A stretch of DNA of 64,000 nucleotides from Pseudomonas lutea (GTDB taxonomy: Bacteria; Pseudomonadota; Gammaproteobacteria; Pseudomonadales; Pseudomonadaceae): positions 930,001 to 994,000 of the forward strand of contig NZ_JRMB01000002.1 of NCBI RefSeq assembly GCF_000759445.1. The letters are read 5' to 3'. The number at the start of each line of letters is the position of its first letter. The first letter of the stretch is position 1. Below the pieces are notes generated by a model. It searched no databases, was not told the DNA's origin, and saw nothing but the letters and a program-made list of their open reading frames with translations. Made by a program: the position numbers and the translations under genes. This document shows, one piece after another, positions 27,246 through 36,264 of the stretch.

Positions 27246-28391
27246 ATGATCATTTCTGCCTCCACTGACTATCGCGCCGCTGCTCAGCGCAAGCTCCCGC
27301 CCTTCCTGTTTCATTACGCTGACGGTGGCGCTTACGCCGAGCACACGCTGCGCCACAACGTCTCGGACCTGGCCAGCATCGCCCTGCGCCAGCGCATCCT
27401 GAAGAACATGTCCGAGCTGAGTCTTGAGACGACGCTGTTCGGTGAAACGATGAGCATGCCCATGGCGCTGGCGCCGGTCGGCCTGTGTGGAATGTACGCC
27501 CGCCGTGGCGAGGTGCAGGCCGCGCGCGCGGCAGATGCCAAGGGCATTCCGTTTACGCTGTCGACGGTGTCGCTGTGCCCCATTGAAGAAGTGGCTCCGG
27601 CGATCAACCGTCCCATGTGGTTTCAGCTGTACGTCTTGAAAGACCGGGGCTTCATGCGCAATGCGCTGGAGCGCGCCAAGGCCGCAGGCGTCAAGACGCT
27701 GGTGTTTACCGTCGACATGCCGGTGCCTGGCGCGCGTTACCGCGACGCGCATTCCGGCATGAGCGGCAAAAGCGGGCCAATGCGCCGCATCCTGCAAGCC
27801 ATGACCCACCCGCAATGGGCGTGGGACGTCGGCGTCAACGGTCGTCCGCATGATCTGGGCAACGTGTCAGCGTATCGCGGCAACCCCACCGGGCTCACCG
27901 ATTACATCGCCTGGCTGGGCAACAACTTCGACCCATCGATCTCGTGGCAGGACTTGGAATGGATTCGCGATTCCTGGGACGGGCCGATGATCATCAAGGG
28001 CATTCTTGACCCGGACGATGCACGCCACGCAGTGAAGTTCGGTGCCGACGGCATCGTCGTGTCCAACCACGGCGGCCGTCAGCTCGACGGCGTATTGTCC
28101 AGCGCCCGCGCTTTACCTGCCATTGCCGATGCGGTGAAGGGCGATCTGAAAATCCTCGCCGACTCCGGCATCCGCAGCGGCCTGGACGTGGTGCGCATGA
28201 TCGCCCTTGGTGCCGATGCGGTGCTGATCGGCCGCGCGTTCATTTATGCCTTGGCGACCCATGGAGAGGCTGGGGTTAAAAACCTGCTGGATCTGTTCGA
28301 GAAGGAAATGCGCGTGGCCATGGTGCTGACCGGCGCCAAGTCCGTTAGTGAGATCACGCGCGATTCGCTGGTCCGCGAGCTGGGCGCCTGA
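27246..28391 (+). CDS. lldD: L-lactate dehydrogenase (quinone/cytochrome), FMN-dependent
   Basis: The 381-aa FMN alpha-hydroxyacid dehydrogenase oxidises L-lactate to pyruvate and passes electrons to the respiratory chain. FMN barrel motifs are present: [17 protein letters not shown], the catalytic [10 protein letters not shown] histidine, and [27 protein letters not shown]. The ATG at 27246 ([14 protein letters not shown]) gives the family length; the longer frame overlaps lldP. Confidence 0.96.
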   Translation: MIISASTDYRAAAQRKLPPFLFHYADGGAYAEHTLRHNVSDLASIALRQRILKNMSELSLETTLFGETMSMPMALAPVGLCGMYARRGEVQAARAADAKGIPFTLSTVSLCPIEEVAPAINRPMWFQLYVLKDRGFMRNALERAKAAGVKTLVFTVDMPVPGARYRDAHSGMSGKSGPMRRILQAMTHPQWAWDVGVNGRPHDLGNVSAYRGNPTGLTDYIAWLGNNFDPSISWQDLEWIRDSWDGPMIIKGILDPDDARHAVKFGADGIVVSNHGGRQLDGVLSSARALPAIADAVKGDLKILADSGIRSGLDVVRMIALGADAVLIGRAFIYALATHGEAGVKNLLDLFEKEMRVAMVLTGAKSVSEITRDSLVRELGA

Positions 28392-28463
28392 CCGCAGAAA
28401 CCTCACGCATGCGACCCGTTAAAGGTCGCAGCTCTACCGTGATGACCGCCCGAGGAACACCGC

Positions 28464-31274
28464 ATGACCCTGCCCGCCGCTTTTGTGTCCGGCGTGACGC
28501 AACTCATCCCCACCGGGCGGCGCTTCGATGATCCGCTCTCGACGCTGGCTTTTGGCACTGATGCGAGTTTTTACCGGTTGATCCCCAAGCTGATCATCCG
28601 CGTCGAGTCAGAGGACGAAGTGGTGGCGCTGCTCAAGCTGGCGCAGGCCGAGAAAGTGCCTGTCACCTTCCGTGCGGCGGGCACCAGCCTGTCGGGCCAA
28701 GCCATCAGCGATTCGGTGTTGATCGTGCTCGGCGACAACTGGAACGGGCGTGAAATACGCCAGCAAGGCGCGCAGATCCGCCTCCAGCCGGGCGTCATCG
28801 GCGCCCAGGCCAACGTCTGGCTGGCGCCGTTCGGGCGCAAAATCGGCCCCGACCCCGCGTCCATGCATGCGGCGAAAATCGGCGGCATCGTCGCCAACAA
28901 TTCCAGCGGCATGTGCTGCGGCACGGCCCAGAACAGCTATCACACCCTCGCCGGCATTCGTCTGGTGCTGGCCGATGGCACGCGCTTCGATACCGAAGAC
29001 GCCGCCAGCGTTGCTGCGTTTCGTGCAAGCCACGGTGAACTGCTTGACCGTCTTGCACAGCTTTCGCGTGAGACCCGTGCGAACGCTGATCTGGCCGCGA
29101 AAATTCGCCACAAATACCGTCTGAAAAATACCTGTGGCTTGTCGCTCAACGCGTTGGTGGATTTCGACGAACCGCTCGATATCCTCAGTCATCTCCTGGT
29201 GGGCTCCGAGGGCACGCTCGGGTTTATCAGTGCGGTCACGTACAACACGGTGCCCGATCACCCGCACAAGGCCACCGCGCTGATTGTCTTCCCCGACATC
29301 GAAACCTGCTGCAACGCCGTGACGGTGCTGAAAACCCAGCCGGTGTCTGCCGTGGAGCTGCTGGATAGACGCAGCATGCGCTCAGTGCAAAACAAGCCTG
29401 GCATGCCGGCGTTCGTGCGCGAGCTGACAGAGGGCGCCTGTGCGCTATTGATCGAAGCCCGCGCTGCAAGCCAGCCTTTGCTGCACGAACAGCTGGCGCA
29501 GATCATGGGGTCCATCGCGCATTTCCCGGTCGAGAAACAGGTTGATTTCACCGAAGACGCGATCGAGAACGCGCGGCTCTGGGCCATTCGCAAAGACACA
29601 TTTCCTGCCGTCGGCGCGGTGCGTGAGACCGGCACCACGGTGATTATCGAAGACGTCACCTTCCCCGTCGAACATCTGGCCTTGGGCGTTCGCCGCCTGA
29701 TTGAGCTGTTTGAAAAACACCGCTACGACGAAGCGATCCTGTTTGGTCACGCGCTGGAGGGCAATCTGCACTTCGTCTTCACCCAAGGCTTCAACGACCC
29801 GCAGGAAATCGCGCGCTACTCAGCGTTCATGGACGACGTCACGCAACTGGTTGCCGTGGAATTCAATGGCTCGCTAAAGGCGGAGCATGGGACCGGCCGC
29901 AACATGGCGCCCTTCGTGGAGCTTGAGTGGGGCAGCGAAGCCTACGGGCTGATGTGGCAGCTCAAGCGGCTGCTTGACCCTGCCGGCATCCTGAACCCGG
30001 ACGTCGTGCTCAGCGATGACCCGCAGGTGCACCTCAAACACCTGAAGCCCATGCCCGCCGCCGATGCGATCATCGACAAATGCATCGAGTGCGGTTTCTG
30101 CGAGCCGGTGTGTCCGTCAAAAGGCCTGACGTTGAGCCCAAGACAGCGGATTGTCATGTGGCGCGACATCCAGGCGAAAAAGCGTGCGGGCACTGACACC
30201 GCTTCGCTGGAGCGCGATTATCAATACCAGGGCATCGACACGTGCGCCGCCACTGGCCTGTGTGCTCAGCGCTGCCCGGTCGGCATCAACACGGGCGAGC
30301 TGGTAAAAAAGCTTCGCGGCGCGCAAGCGACTCACACAAAGGCGGCCAGTTGGGTTGCGCAGCATTTCTCGACCGCACTGCAAGGCGCACGGTTTAGCCT
30401 GCACGCCGCCAATGGCGCACGCATGCTGCTCGGCGCTCCGAGACTGGCGCGGCTATCCGGCGCGTTAAGCAAGGCGTCCTCAGGCCGAGTCCCGCAGTGG
30501 ACGTCGGCCATGCCGCAGCCGGAAAACGCCATTCGCGTCACCTTGCCAGTTGAGGACCAGCGCCCTCGCGTGGTCTATCTGGCGGCCTGCGTGTCTCGTG
30601 TCATGGGCCCTGCAGCCAGCGACCGCGAGCAAATGTCGCTCATGGACAAAACCCGAGGCCTTCTGGAGAAAGCGGGCTATCAAGTCGTCTTTCCGCTGGA
30701 TCAGGAAGACCTGTGCTGCGGCCAGCCTTTCGCGTCCAAAGGCTACCCCCAGCAAGCTGAAGAAAAACGCCAGCAGTTGCTGGCAGCGCTGATCAATGCC
30801 AGTCGCGGCGGGCTTGATCCGATCTACTGCGACACCAGCCCGTGCACCTTGCGCCTGGTCCAAGACCTCAAAGAAACCCGGCTCGACCTCTACGACCCGG
30901 TGCGCTTCATCCGCACTCACCTGCTGGACAAACTGGTGTTCACCCCGCAACAAGCGCCTGTCGCGGTCCACGTTACGTGCAGCACGCAGCATTTGGGTGA
31001 AAGCCAGGTGCTCATCGACCTCGCCCGGATGTGCAGCGTCAACGTCGTCGTGCCTGAAGGCATTCATTGCTGCGGCTTTGCCGGAGACAAAGGCTTCACC
31101 ACGCCAGAACTCAACGCCCATGCATTGCGCTCGCTTAAAGACGCCGTTCAGTACTGTGAGGAAGGTATTTCGACGAGTCGGACCTGCGAAATCGGCCTCA
31201 CCCAACACGGAGGCATTGACTACCACGGGCTGGTCTATCTGGTGGACCGGGTCACTCAACCAAGATCCGCTTGA
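28464..31274 (+). CDS. dld: D-lactate dehydrogenase, FAD plus iron-sulfur type
   Basis: The 936-aa flavoprotein is built as an FAD-binding PCMH domain (about 30-270, with GTSLSGQAISDSVLIVLG and VGSEGTLGFISAVTYN), an FAD-linked oxidase C domain (to about 530), two 4Fe-4S motifs (CIECGFCEPVCPS and CAATGLCAQRCPVG) and a C-terminal cysteine-rich CCG region (DLCCGQPFASKGY, HCCGFAGDKGF). The layout matches the respiratory Dld of Pseudomonas lactate operons. Position after lldD supports D-lactate; a glycolate or related 2-hydroxyacid substrate cannot be excluded. Confidence 0.9.
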   Translation: MTLPAAFVSGVTQLIPTGRRFDDPLSTLAFGTDASFYRLIPKLIIRVESEDEVVALLKLAQAEKVPVTFRAAGTSLSGQAISDSVLIVLGDNWNGREIRQQGAQIRLQPGVIGAQANVWLAPFGRKIGPDPASMHAAKIGGIVANNSSGMCCGTAQNSYHTLAGIRLVLADGTRFDTEDAASVAAFRASHGELLDRLAQLSRETRANADLAAKIRHKYRLKNTCGLSLNALVDFDEPLDILSHLLVGSEGTLGFISAVTYNTVPDHPHKATALIVFPDIETCCNAVTVLKTQPVSAVELLDRRSMRSVQNKPGMPAFVRELTEGACALLIEARAASQPLLHEQLAQIMGSIAHFPVEKQVDFTEDAIENARLWAIRKDTFPAVGAVRETGTTVIIEDVTFPVEHLALGVRRLIELFEKHRYDEAILFGHALEGNLHFVFTQGFNDPQEIARYSAFMDDVTQLVAVEFNGSLKAEHGTGRNMAPFVELEWGSEAYGLMWQLKRLLDPAGILNPDVVLSDDPQVHLKHLKPMPAADAIIDKCIECGFCEPVCPSKGLTLSPRQRIVMWRDIQAKKRAGTDTASLERDYQYQGIDTCAATGLCAQRCPVGINTGELVKKLRGAQATHTKAASWVAQHFSTALQGARFSLHAANGARMLLGAPRLARLSGALSKASSGRVPQWTSAMPQPENAIRVTLPVEDQRPRVVYLAACVSRVMGPAASDREQMSLMDKTRGLLEKAGYQVVFPLDQEDLCCGQPFASKGYPQQAEEKRQQLLAALINASRGGLDPIYCDTSPCTLRLVQDLKETRLDLYDPVRFIRTHLLDKLVFTPQQAPVAVHVTCSTQHLGESQVLIDLARMCSVNVVVPEGIHCCGFAGDKGFTTPELNAHALRSLKDAVQYCEEGISTSRTCEIGLTQHGGIDYHGLVYLVDRVTQPRSA

Positions 31275-31482
31275 TGCACACAAATGGGGCGGATATGGCG
31301 CCAAAACGCTGCAACATCCTGCAACGTGGCTTTTTCACAGTATCGTGAAGAAAAAATAGAACCCCTGCGACGGCCGGTAGTCCATCTGTTTAAGCGCCAC
31401 AATCCATTCGGCGCTTTTCCCTCTATCTCGGGCACCGGCCATTGACCGGCGATACCGAGTCAACAGGCTCAAGGAGATACAC

Positions 31483-31773
31483 ATGAAGCGCACCGCACTG
31501 ACTGGACTGTTTCTTACCGCTGCACTGTTGGGCTCCCCGGTCTTCGCTGCCGATGACCTGTGCGGCGCGAACATCGCGGCGTTGAAAAATGCTGAAGCGT
31601 CGACCACCACCAATCTAACCGGCGACAGCAAGACTGACATCGAAAAAACCGTTGCCGATGCCACCGCCGCGCAAAAAAGAGGCGATGAGAAGGAGTGCAT
31701 CTCGATCACTACCAAGAAAATCACCGAGCTGAAAACCGGCGGTGACGGTAGCGACGGCGGCGCAGCGAAGTAA
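31483..31773 (+). CDS. Small secreted protein of unknown function
   Basis: The 96-aa protein has a clear signal peptide (MKRTALTGLFLTAALLGSPVFA, cleavage after AxA) and a short mature part with two cysteines, Ala/Thr-rich and ending in Gly/Ala/Lys. AAGGAGA lies before the ATG. No domain was recognised. It stands alone between dld and ssrA and is probably periplasmic. Confidence 0.75.
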   Translation: MKRTALTGLFLTAALLGSPVFAADDLCGANIAALKNAEASTTTNLTGDSKTDIEKTVADATAAQKRGDEKECISITTKKITELKTGGDGSDGGAAK

Positions 31774-31887
31774 TTACCGAATCGCGAACAGCAACAGCTG
31801 GTCGCGAGCGGAATGTCAGGCGCGGAGGTCGACGCATCTCATGGATTCGGGTAGACTCCGCCGCCTGACTGCTAGAGCAGCAGAATT

Positions 31888-32279
31888 GGGGCCGATTAGG
31901 ATTCGACGCCGGTGATGAAACTCTAGGGGCATGCCGACTTGGTAACAGAAGTCGTAAATCCACTGTTGCAACTTTCTATAGTTGCCAATGACGAAACCTA
32001 CGGGGAACAAGCTCTCGCCGCGTAAGCGGTGCTAGCCTTCCTTCTGGTAGCTTCGGCTCCAGCAATCACCAGGGGATGCCTGTAAACCCAAAGTGATTGT
32101 CATATAGAACAGGATCGCCGTGCAGTACGCTGTGGACGAATCGGCTAAAACTTACACAGCTCGCCCAAAGCACCCTGCCCGTCGGGTCGCTGAGGGTTAA
32201 CTTAATAGACACGGCTAAGCATGTAGGCCCGAAAGCGGAGTACTGGCGGACGGGGGTTCAAATCCCCCCGGCTCCACCA
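31888..32279 (+). ncRNA. ssrA: Transfer-messenger RNA (tmRNA)
   Basis: The 392-nt RNA begins GGGGCCGATTAGGATTCGACG and ends with an encoded CCA; GGGGCCG pairs with CGGCTCC to form the alanyl acceptor stem. The tag frame at 31984-32025 encodes ANDETYGEQALAA, then TAA. The 3' part (GGTTCAAATCCCCCCGGCTCC) is the T-arm. Foreign, phage-related DNA starts right after the CCA, so the 3' end is probably the attachment site. Confidence 0.96.
32250..32279 (+). other. Inferred attL in the 3' end of ssrA
   Basis: The 3' terminal T-arm and acceptor arm of ssrA are common integration targets for phages and islands. Here host genes end at ssrA and phage-type genes begin after it. The core extent is inferred, since the matching attR lies outside the window. 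Confidence 0.6.
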
Positions 32280-32297
32280 TACAAGCATTACAAATCA

Positions 32298-32329
32298 AGC
32301 ACTTAGCGTTTATCGCGAGTGCTTTTTTT
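32298..32329 (+). terminator. Terminator just after ssrA
   Basis: AGCACT/AGTGCT arms are followed by seven T. It lies 19 bases after the tmRNA CCA, so if the crossover is inside ssrA the terminator for tmRNA is supplied by the prophage side. Confidence 0.7.
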
Positions 32330-32418
32330 GTGCCTAATGGGGCCGTTTTGGCTCTGGAATGACAGGGTAATGACAGCCTGTCGATCGTGAATCTCGAACG
32401 GAAGTGGGAGCGTATACG

Positions 32419-33150
32419 TTGAAGAACAACCCGGCGGGCGTGTTGCTCGAAAAAATGATGGCGGTTAAGGCTTCTGACCATCATCTTCCCATGACTACGA
32501 TCTGGGCATCGGTTTTCAAGTGCGATGTTGCAGACACCAGGGAGATAGTCGGCGGCCTCGTAATGCTCATGGAGCTAATCAAGGATGCGAAAGCGGCAGT
32601 GCGGGCTTATGCTCCAGGTGACCCTAAGCTTTTCCTTGCACCCATTGACAGGGTCGAGATGTTCCTGACCACTCATCATCTAGCCAGTCAACTTGGGTCA
32701 TATGTAGGCTTTCTGGATGCTTCCACTATGACTGCTCTCGAAATCACCGACCACATCCTGCAGCTAAATTTTCTGGACGAGCATCCAGGAGCAACCAAAG
32801 ATGTGCGGGACTTCATCGTTACGCTGGATAATATACTTGAAGAGTGCTTGGCTTCGGATTTAAGCCAAGAGTTGAAAGATCTGTTTGTGATGAACCTTGA
32901 AGCCCTACGACAGGCTCTACTGAGATTCCGTGTCGGAGGCGAAGCTGTGCTTCAGTCGGCTTTGGACGGCGTTACGGGCTCAATCGTCAGAAATAAAGAC
33001 TCAATCAAGAATGAGTATGAAATTGCCGAAGAATTCGTTAGCAAGACGGCAGGATTCATGGGAAAAATTGAAGATCTTATGAATAGAGGCCAGAATATAG
33101 TGGCCTTGGCTAGTCCAGTCATGAACGTTCTCCTTCCATTTTTCAGATGA
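32419..33150 (+). CDS. Unknown helical protein next to ssrA (prophage cargo)
   Basis: The 243-aa (TTG start 32419, GGAG 8 bases upstream) or 248-aa (GTG start 32404) protein begins KNNPAGVLLEKMMAVKASDHH. It appears largely alpha-helical, with a hydrophobic C-terminal end (IVALASPVMNVLLPFFR) that could be a membrane or packing helix. I do not recognise the family. It is the first gene inside the element, on the opposite strand to the late operon, with somewhat lower GC than host genes. Such spots often carry lysogen-expressed cargo, including defence genes, but that is inference. Confidence 0.7.
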   Translation: MKNNPAGVLLEKMMAVKASDHHLPMTTIWASVFKCDVADTREIVGGLVMLMELIKDAKAAVRAYAPGDPKLFLAPIDRVEMFLTTHHLASQLGSYVGFLDASTMTALEITDHILQLNFLDEHPGATKDVRDFIVTLDNILEECLASDLSQELKDLFVMNLEALRQALLRFRVGGEAVLQSALDGVTGSIVRNKDSIKNEYEIAEEFVSKTAGFMGKIEDLMNRGQNIVALASPVMNVLLPFFR

Positions 33151-33536
33151 ACCTAACTGCAGGTTCGGCGGAAGCAGCCATGGCTTTGTGAGTAGCCGAC
33201 CTGAGCCAGATTCGCTCCTTGGGGCAACCCCTCATGGCACTCCAGCTATGCGGAAATTGGACCATAACTACACCGCAATTTTCCGTAGGTTTTTCAGGGA
33301 ATGCTGGAGTAGATAAGTCCAATAAAACAAGGGGTTTGCTTACCTTGGGGTACGCAGGAGAAACCAGCAAAACACGCAAGGCGGTACGAAAAATGGTACG
33401 AGAACCAATATCGGCGTCACCATAAGCCACATGTGCACGACTGCGTGGTCGGTGCGCTTTTACCAGCTATGCTGATTCTGACGCGCCATAGCTTTATGCA
33501 TGACGTTGGCTGAATTACAAATCAGGAGGGAAGCTG
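33151..33536. other. Non-coding gap between the two cargo genes
   Basis: This 386-base stretch has no convincing gene. At about 33384-33405 the heptamer GGTACGA occurs twice within 20 bases. Short frames on both strands lack ribosome-binding sites and family resemblance. A GGAGGG ribosome-binding sequence at its right end serves the next gene. Confidence 0.45.
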
Positions 33537-34406
33537 ATGGACGATTTGCACGACCAGTTATCTGCGCTGATGTTCCGGGACACAATCAGCACTGGAGATA
33601 TATTCAGCGCTCAGGTTTTGAAGCGTCGCTACTTTCCTGCTGGGCTTTATAAGTATCGGGGTTGCTCCCAATACTCATTCGAAAACCTTCGTACCAAATC
33701 ACTTTTTTGCGCTACCGCAGACACCTTCAACGACCCCTATGACTCAGCGATTAAGTTCACCATTCCGTCACTGCTCAGCGAGCCAGACGTGGTTGCGCTT
33801 CTAGATCAGATGGACGATGAACCGCCTATGGTTAAGGAAGCCCTGCTTGAAGTTCTGTCAGAGCGGAATAGCAAAACGAATAAGGAAATGGTCGATCAAT
33901 TCAACAAGTTTATCCAATCCTCCTACAAAATTTGCTCCCTAAGCGAGCGGGTGGATTCGCTCCTTATGTGGGGACACTATGGTGCGAACCACACTGGTTT
34001 CGCAATGGAATATGATTTTCAGAGTCTGCCCGCAGACGATGTCATGGCCCTCTGCCTATGGCCCGTTTTTTATGGGGACACGATATTTGACGTGTCCACT
34101 ACTATCAACATGGATCAGGGAGAGGGTTTCAACAACCTTTTCGCAATCGCATCCGCAATGCATAAGGCCGCCGACTGGTCCTATGAGCGAGAATGGCGGA
34201 TCGTCATAGCGGATGGGCCCACCACTCCGAGCCGCAGTTTCCTAGCGCCCCTGAAGGCCGTCCATCTTGGCTCTAAGATCAGCGCGGAAAATGAGAAGAC
34301 GATCATTGATATTGCACGAGCAATCAACGTTCCGGCCTACAAAATGCAGCTTTCTCAGCACGAATTCAAAATGGAGTCTGTGCCGCTTCAGCAAAAGGAT
34401 GGCTGA
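33537..34406 (+). CDS. DUF2971 family protein
   Basis: The 289-aa protein carries the DUF2971 hallmarks: an N-terminal LYKYRGCSQYSFENL followed by FCATADTFNDPYD, the central SLLMWGHYGANHTGFAMEYDF and the C-terminal WSYEREWRIVI with LKAVHLGSKIS. The family is widespread in bacteria and phages with no established biochemical role. A strong GGAGGGA ribosome-binding sequence precedes the ATG. It lies between ssrA and the late operon with its own orientation, as lysogen cargo would. Confidence 0.85.
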   Translation: MDDLHDQLSALMFRDTISTGDIFSAQVLKRRYFPAGLYKYRGCSQYSFENLRTKSLFCATADTFNDPYDSAIKFTIPSLLSEPDVVALLDQMDDEPPMVKEALLEVLSERNSKTNKEMVDQFNKFIQSSYKICSLSERVDSLLMWGHYGANHTGFAMEYDFQSLPADDVMALCLWPVFYGDTIFDVSTTINMDQGEGFNNLFAIASAMHKAADWSYEREWRIVIADGPTTPSRSFLAPLKAVHLGSKISAENEKTIIDIARAINVPAYKMQLSQHEFKMESVPLQQKDG

Positions 34407-34473
34407 CTAGATCCGATCAATCGCCGTTAAGCTAAGGCTCAGGGCTCGTTAGCCCTACTATGAGATGCGAACC

Positions 34474-34713
34474 ATGGAACACGAAAACCTCACCATGCCC
34501 GCTGCGGTCAGACAGGAGCTCGACAACCTCTTGGCGACAATCAAGCGCGCCATGACCAGCGACGAAGCGGAGCGCGCCGGGCTTCGTGCCGAAGGTTTCG
34601 TGCTGGGCGTAGAGCGATTGAAGGCGCTCCAACCTGCATCCATCGAGGCGCTTTACTTGGTCGTTGAGCAAGCCGTCGAGACCCGTACAGGCGAACTAGA
34701 CGCTCAGGCGTAG
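34474..34713 (+). CDS. Small hypothetical prophage protein
   Basis: A 79-aa protein (MEHENLTMPAAVRQELDNLLATIKRAM) is probably alpha-helical and acidic; an ATG at 34465 would add three residues. No strong ribosome-binding site is visible. A hairpin (AGGGCT/AGCCCT) lies about 30 bases upstream. It faces the SGNH hydrolase gene, which converges on it. Function unknown. Confidence 0.55.
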   Translation: MEHENLTMPAAVRQELDNLLATIKRAMTSDEAERAGLRAEGFVLGVERLKALQPASIEALYLVVEQAVETRTGELDAQA

Positions 34714-34766
34714 CCGAACTGCCTTCTCAGGATGCAACTTGATTTTTTAGCGCGAGTTGCATGCCC

Positions 34767-36011
34767 TCAGACTTTCCTAACGCCTATCTGCCCGACTTTC
34801 ACCTTTGAATCAAGCGCAATGCCCGCAGCTAGGTACAAGCCCATCCTCCAGCTGATCACCGCCTCAGTTAAGTCGAAACTGTAGCGCTGCGTCTCAAGCG
34901 CCCCCTTCCAGTTCGCCGGCAGCGTGAACGGCTCTTGATACTTGTCCATCGAGCGGTAATACACGAGCGACGACGCGCCCGCGATCGGCTTGGTGATGAT
35001 CAGCTCGGCCTCCCATCCCAGGATGCCCCGAGTCGTTCCCACGATCTCCGGCGCTGCCACCATCTCGATGCTGTCACCAGCCGCAAGGTTGCTCAGAGTC
35101 AGGTTCGCCGCCGGCTGAACGTAGATGTACCCGCCGGCCGCAGCCGACGTTCCGCTGAGCTCGATGCACTGGGCTTCGCCGAATGCAGCGGGCTCCTTGT
35201 ACCAGCGCGTAGAAACGCCAGCCAGTCCAGAGCCTGAGGCCTTGTGACTGTCCGCCAGAACCGATCCGGCGACCGGGTTGACCGATGCGTTGATCGCGCC
35301 GGTAGTGCCAGCCAGCAATGGGTTGGCGTTGAGGCATCCAAAGGGCCGGATAGCTGAGTACAGATCGGCGGCGTCCGTGGGCAGTGGTACGCCGAAGAAC
35401 TCGAAATTGGCATTGATGATCGGCACGCAACGGGACTGGATGAAGTCTGCTCCGATCAGGTTCGGGTGCAAGTCATCGACGGTCATGGCCTGGGTGAAGC
35501 CGTCCCAGATGTTCACGACCGGCACGAACTGCTTGACGTAGCCAAGCACCCAGTCTTTGTAGGCGATCGCGTCCGCCAGCGCCTGACCGGTCAAAGCCTT
35601 GGTGCCGAACCGAGGCGTGCCCGTGCCGACGATCAGGTATTTGCCGGGCGTGTTCTGGAATGCGGTGATGGCCTTCATCACATTCGCTTTGCTGTCCGCC
35701 AGCGTCATGCCCGGGGTCGTGCTGTCGTTCGTGCGCGACAGCAGCATCCATAGATCGGCAGTCAGTGAAGTCAGGCAGGATGGTAGCCGCGCCATGAACT
35801 GTCCGGTGTGATCACCGACCTTTCCCTGATTGTCCAGGTAGCTCGGGAACAGCCCCGTCTTTGCGGCAATAGCGCCAGCGTATCCATAGGCCTCTGTTCC
35901 GAACGCCTTGGTGTCAACCGTGTGGCAGTTCGCGCTGAAGCTGTCGCCCAGCAGACCCAGACCGCGACGAATGCGACGGCGGGCCGGCTGCGCCTCGGCA
36001 AGAAGGCTCAT
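34767..36011 (-). CDS. SGNH/GDSL-type hydrolase in the tail-fibre region
   Basis: The 414-aa protein has the SGNH block I motif GLLGDSFS (nucleophile Ser24) and a block V-like DDLHPN with Asp180 and His182, so residues about 15-200 are probably an esterase fold. The C-terminal half looks beta-rich and may bind carbohydrate or the virion. Related phage proteins remove acetyl groups from surface polysaccharide. As the last late gene, after the fibre genes, it is a good candidate receptor-modifying tail component; the substrate is unknown. Confidence 0.75.
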   Translation of the reverse strand: MSLLAEAQPARRRIRRGLGLLGDSFSANCHTVDTKAFGTEAYGYAGAIAAKTGLFPSYLDNQGKVGDHTGQFMARLPSCLTSLTADLWMLLSRTNDSTTPGMTLADSKANVMKAITAFQNTPGKYLIVGTGTPRFGTKALTGQALADAIAYKDWVLGYVKQFVPVVNIWDGFTQAMTVDDLHPNLIGADFIQSRCVPIINANFEFFGVPLPTDAADLYSAIRPFGCLNANPLLAGTTGAINASVNPVAGSVLADSHKASGSGLAGVSTRWYKEPAAFGEAQCIELSGTSAAAGGYIYVQPAANLTLSNLAAGDSIEMVAAPEIVGTTRGILGWEAELIITKPIAGASSLVYYRSMDKYQEPFTLPANWKGALETQRYSFDLTEAVISWRMGLYLAAGIALDSKVKVGQIGVRKV

Positions 36012-36226
36012 GCGAACACCTCAAACGCGGCGCCGCCGGCCGGAACGAATCGGACCGTTGCCGGTGGGATGTTGAGTTGGTAAGCCCCATCGTTCCAGAG
36101 CGTGTCGGACGTCACCCAGGTATCGCCCATTTTGATCTGAATTGCGACCGAGCCGCCATTCGCCTTTACGCCCAGAGTGACGCGCATTGCGCGCTCATAG
36201 GCCTCTTCTTTTGTCGTCGTTTGCAC
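36008..36226 (-). CDS. Small phage protein upstream of the SGNH hydrolase
   Basis: A 72-aa protein starts at a GTG (complement of 36224-36226) with CGGAGAG just upstream. Its stop overlaps the start of the next gene (ATGA), so the two are probably translationally coupled. The sequence (VKANGGSVAIQIKMGDTWVTSDTLWNDGAYQLNIPPATVRFVP) looks like a small beta domain, possibly an adaptor for the hydrolase. No family recognised. Confidence 0.7.
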   Translation of the reverse strand: MQTTTKEEAYERAMRVTLGVKANGGSVAIQIKMGDTWVTSDTLWNDGAYQLNIPPATVRFVPAGGAAFEVFA

Positions 36227-36264
36227 AGTGCTCTCCGTTTGGGCGGTTTTAGGTCTTTCCGGTA

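Noticed and set aside
33384..33405. Repeated GGTACGA as a possible attachment site
   Set aside because: Only two 7-base copies; too short to support an att site or CRISPR-like repeat, and the ssrA end is a better candidate.
33143..33430. 95-codon minus-strand frame in the gap between cargo genes
   Set aside because: No ribosome-binding site, no recognisable pattern, and it overlaps the end of the 32419-33150 gene.
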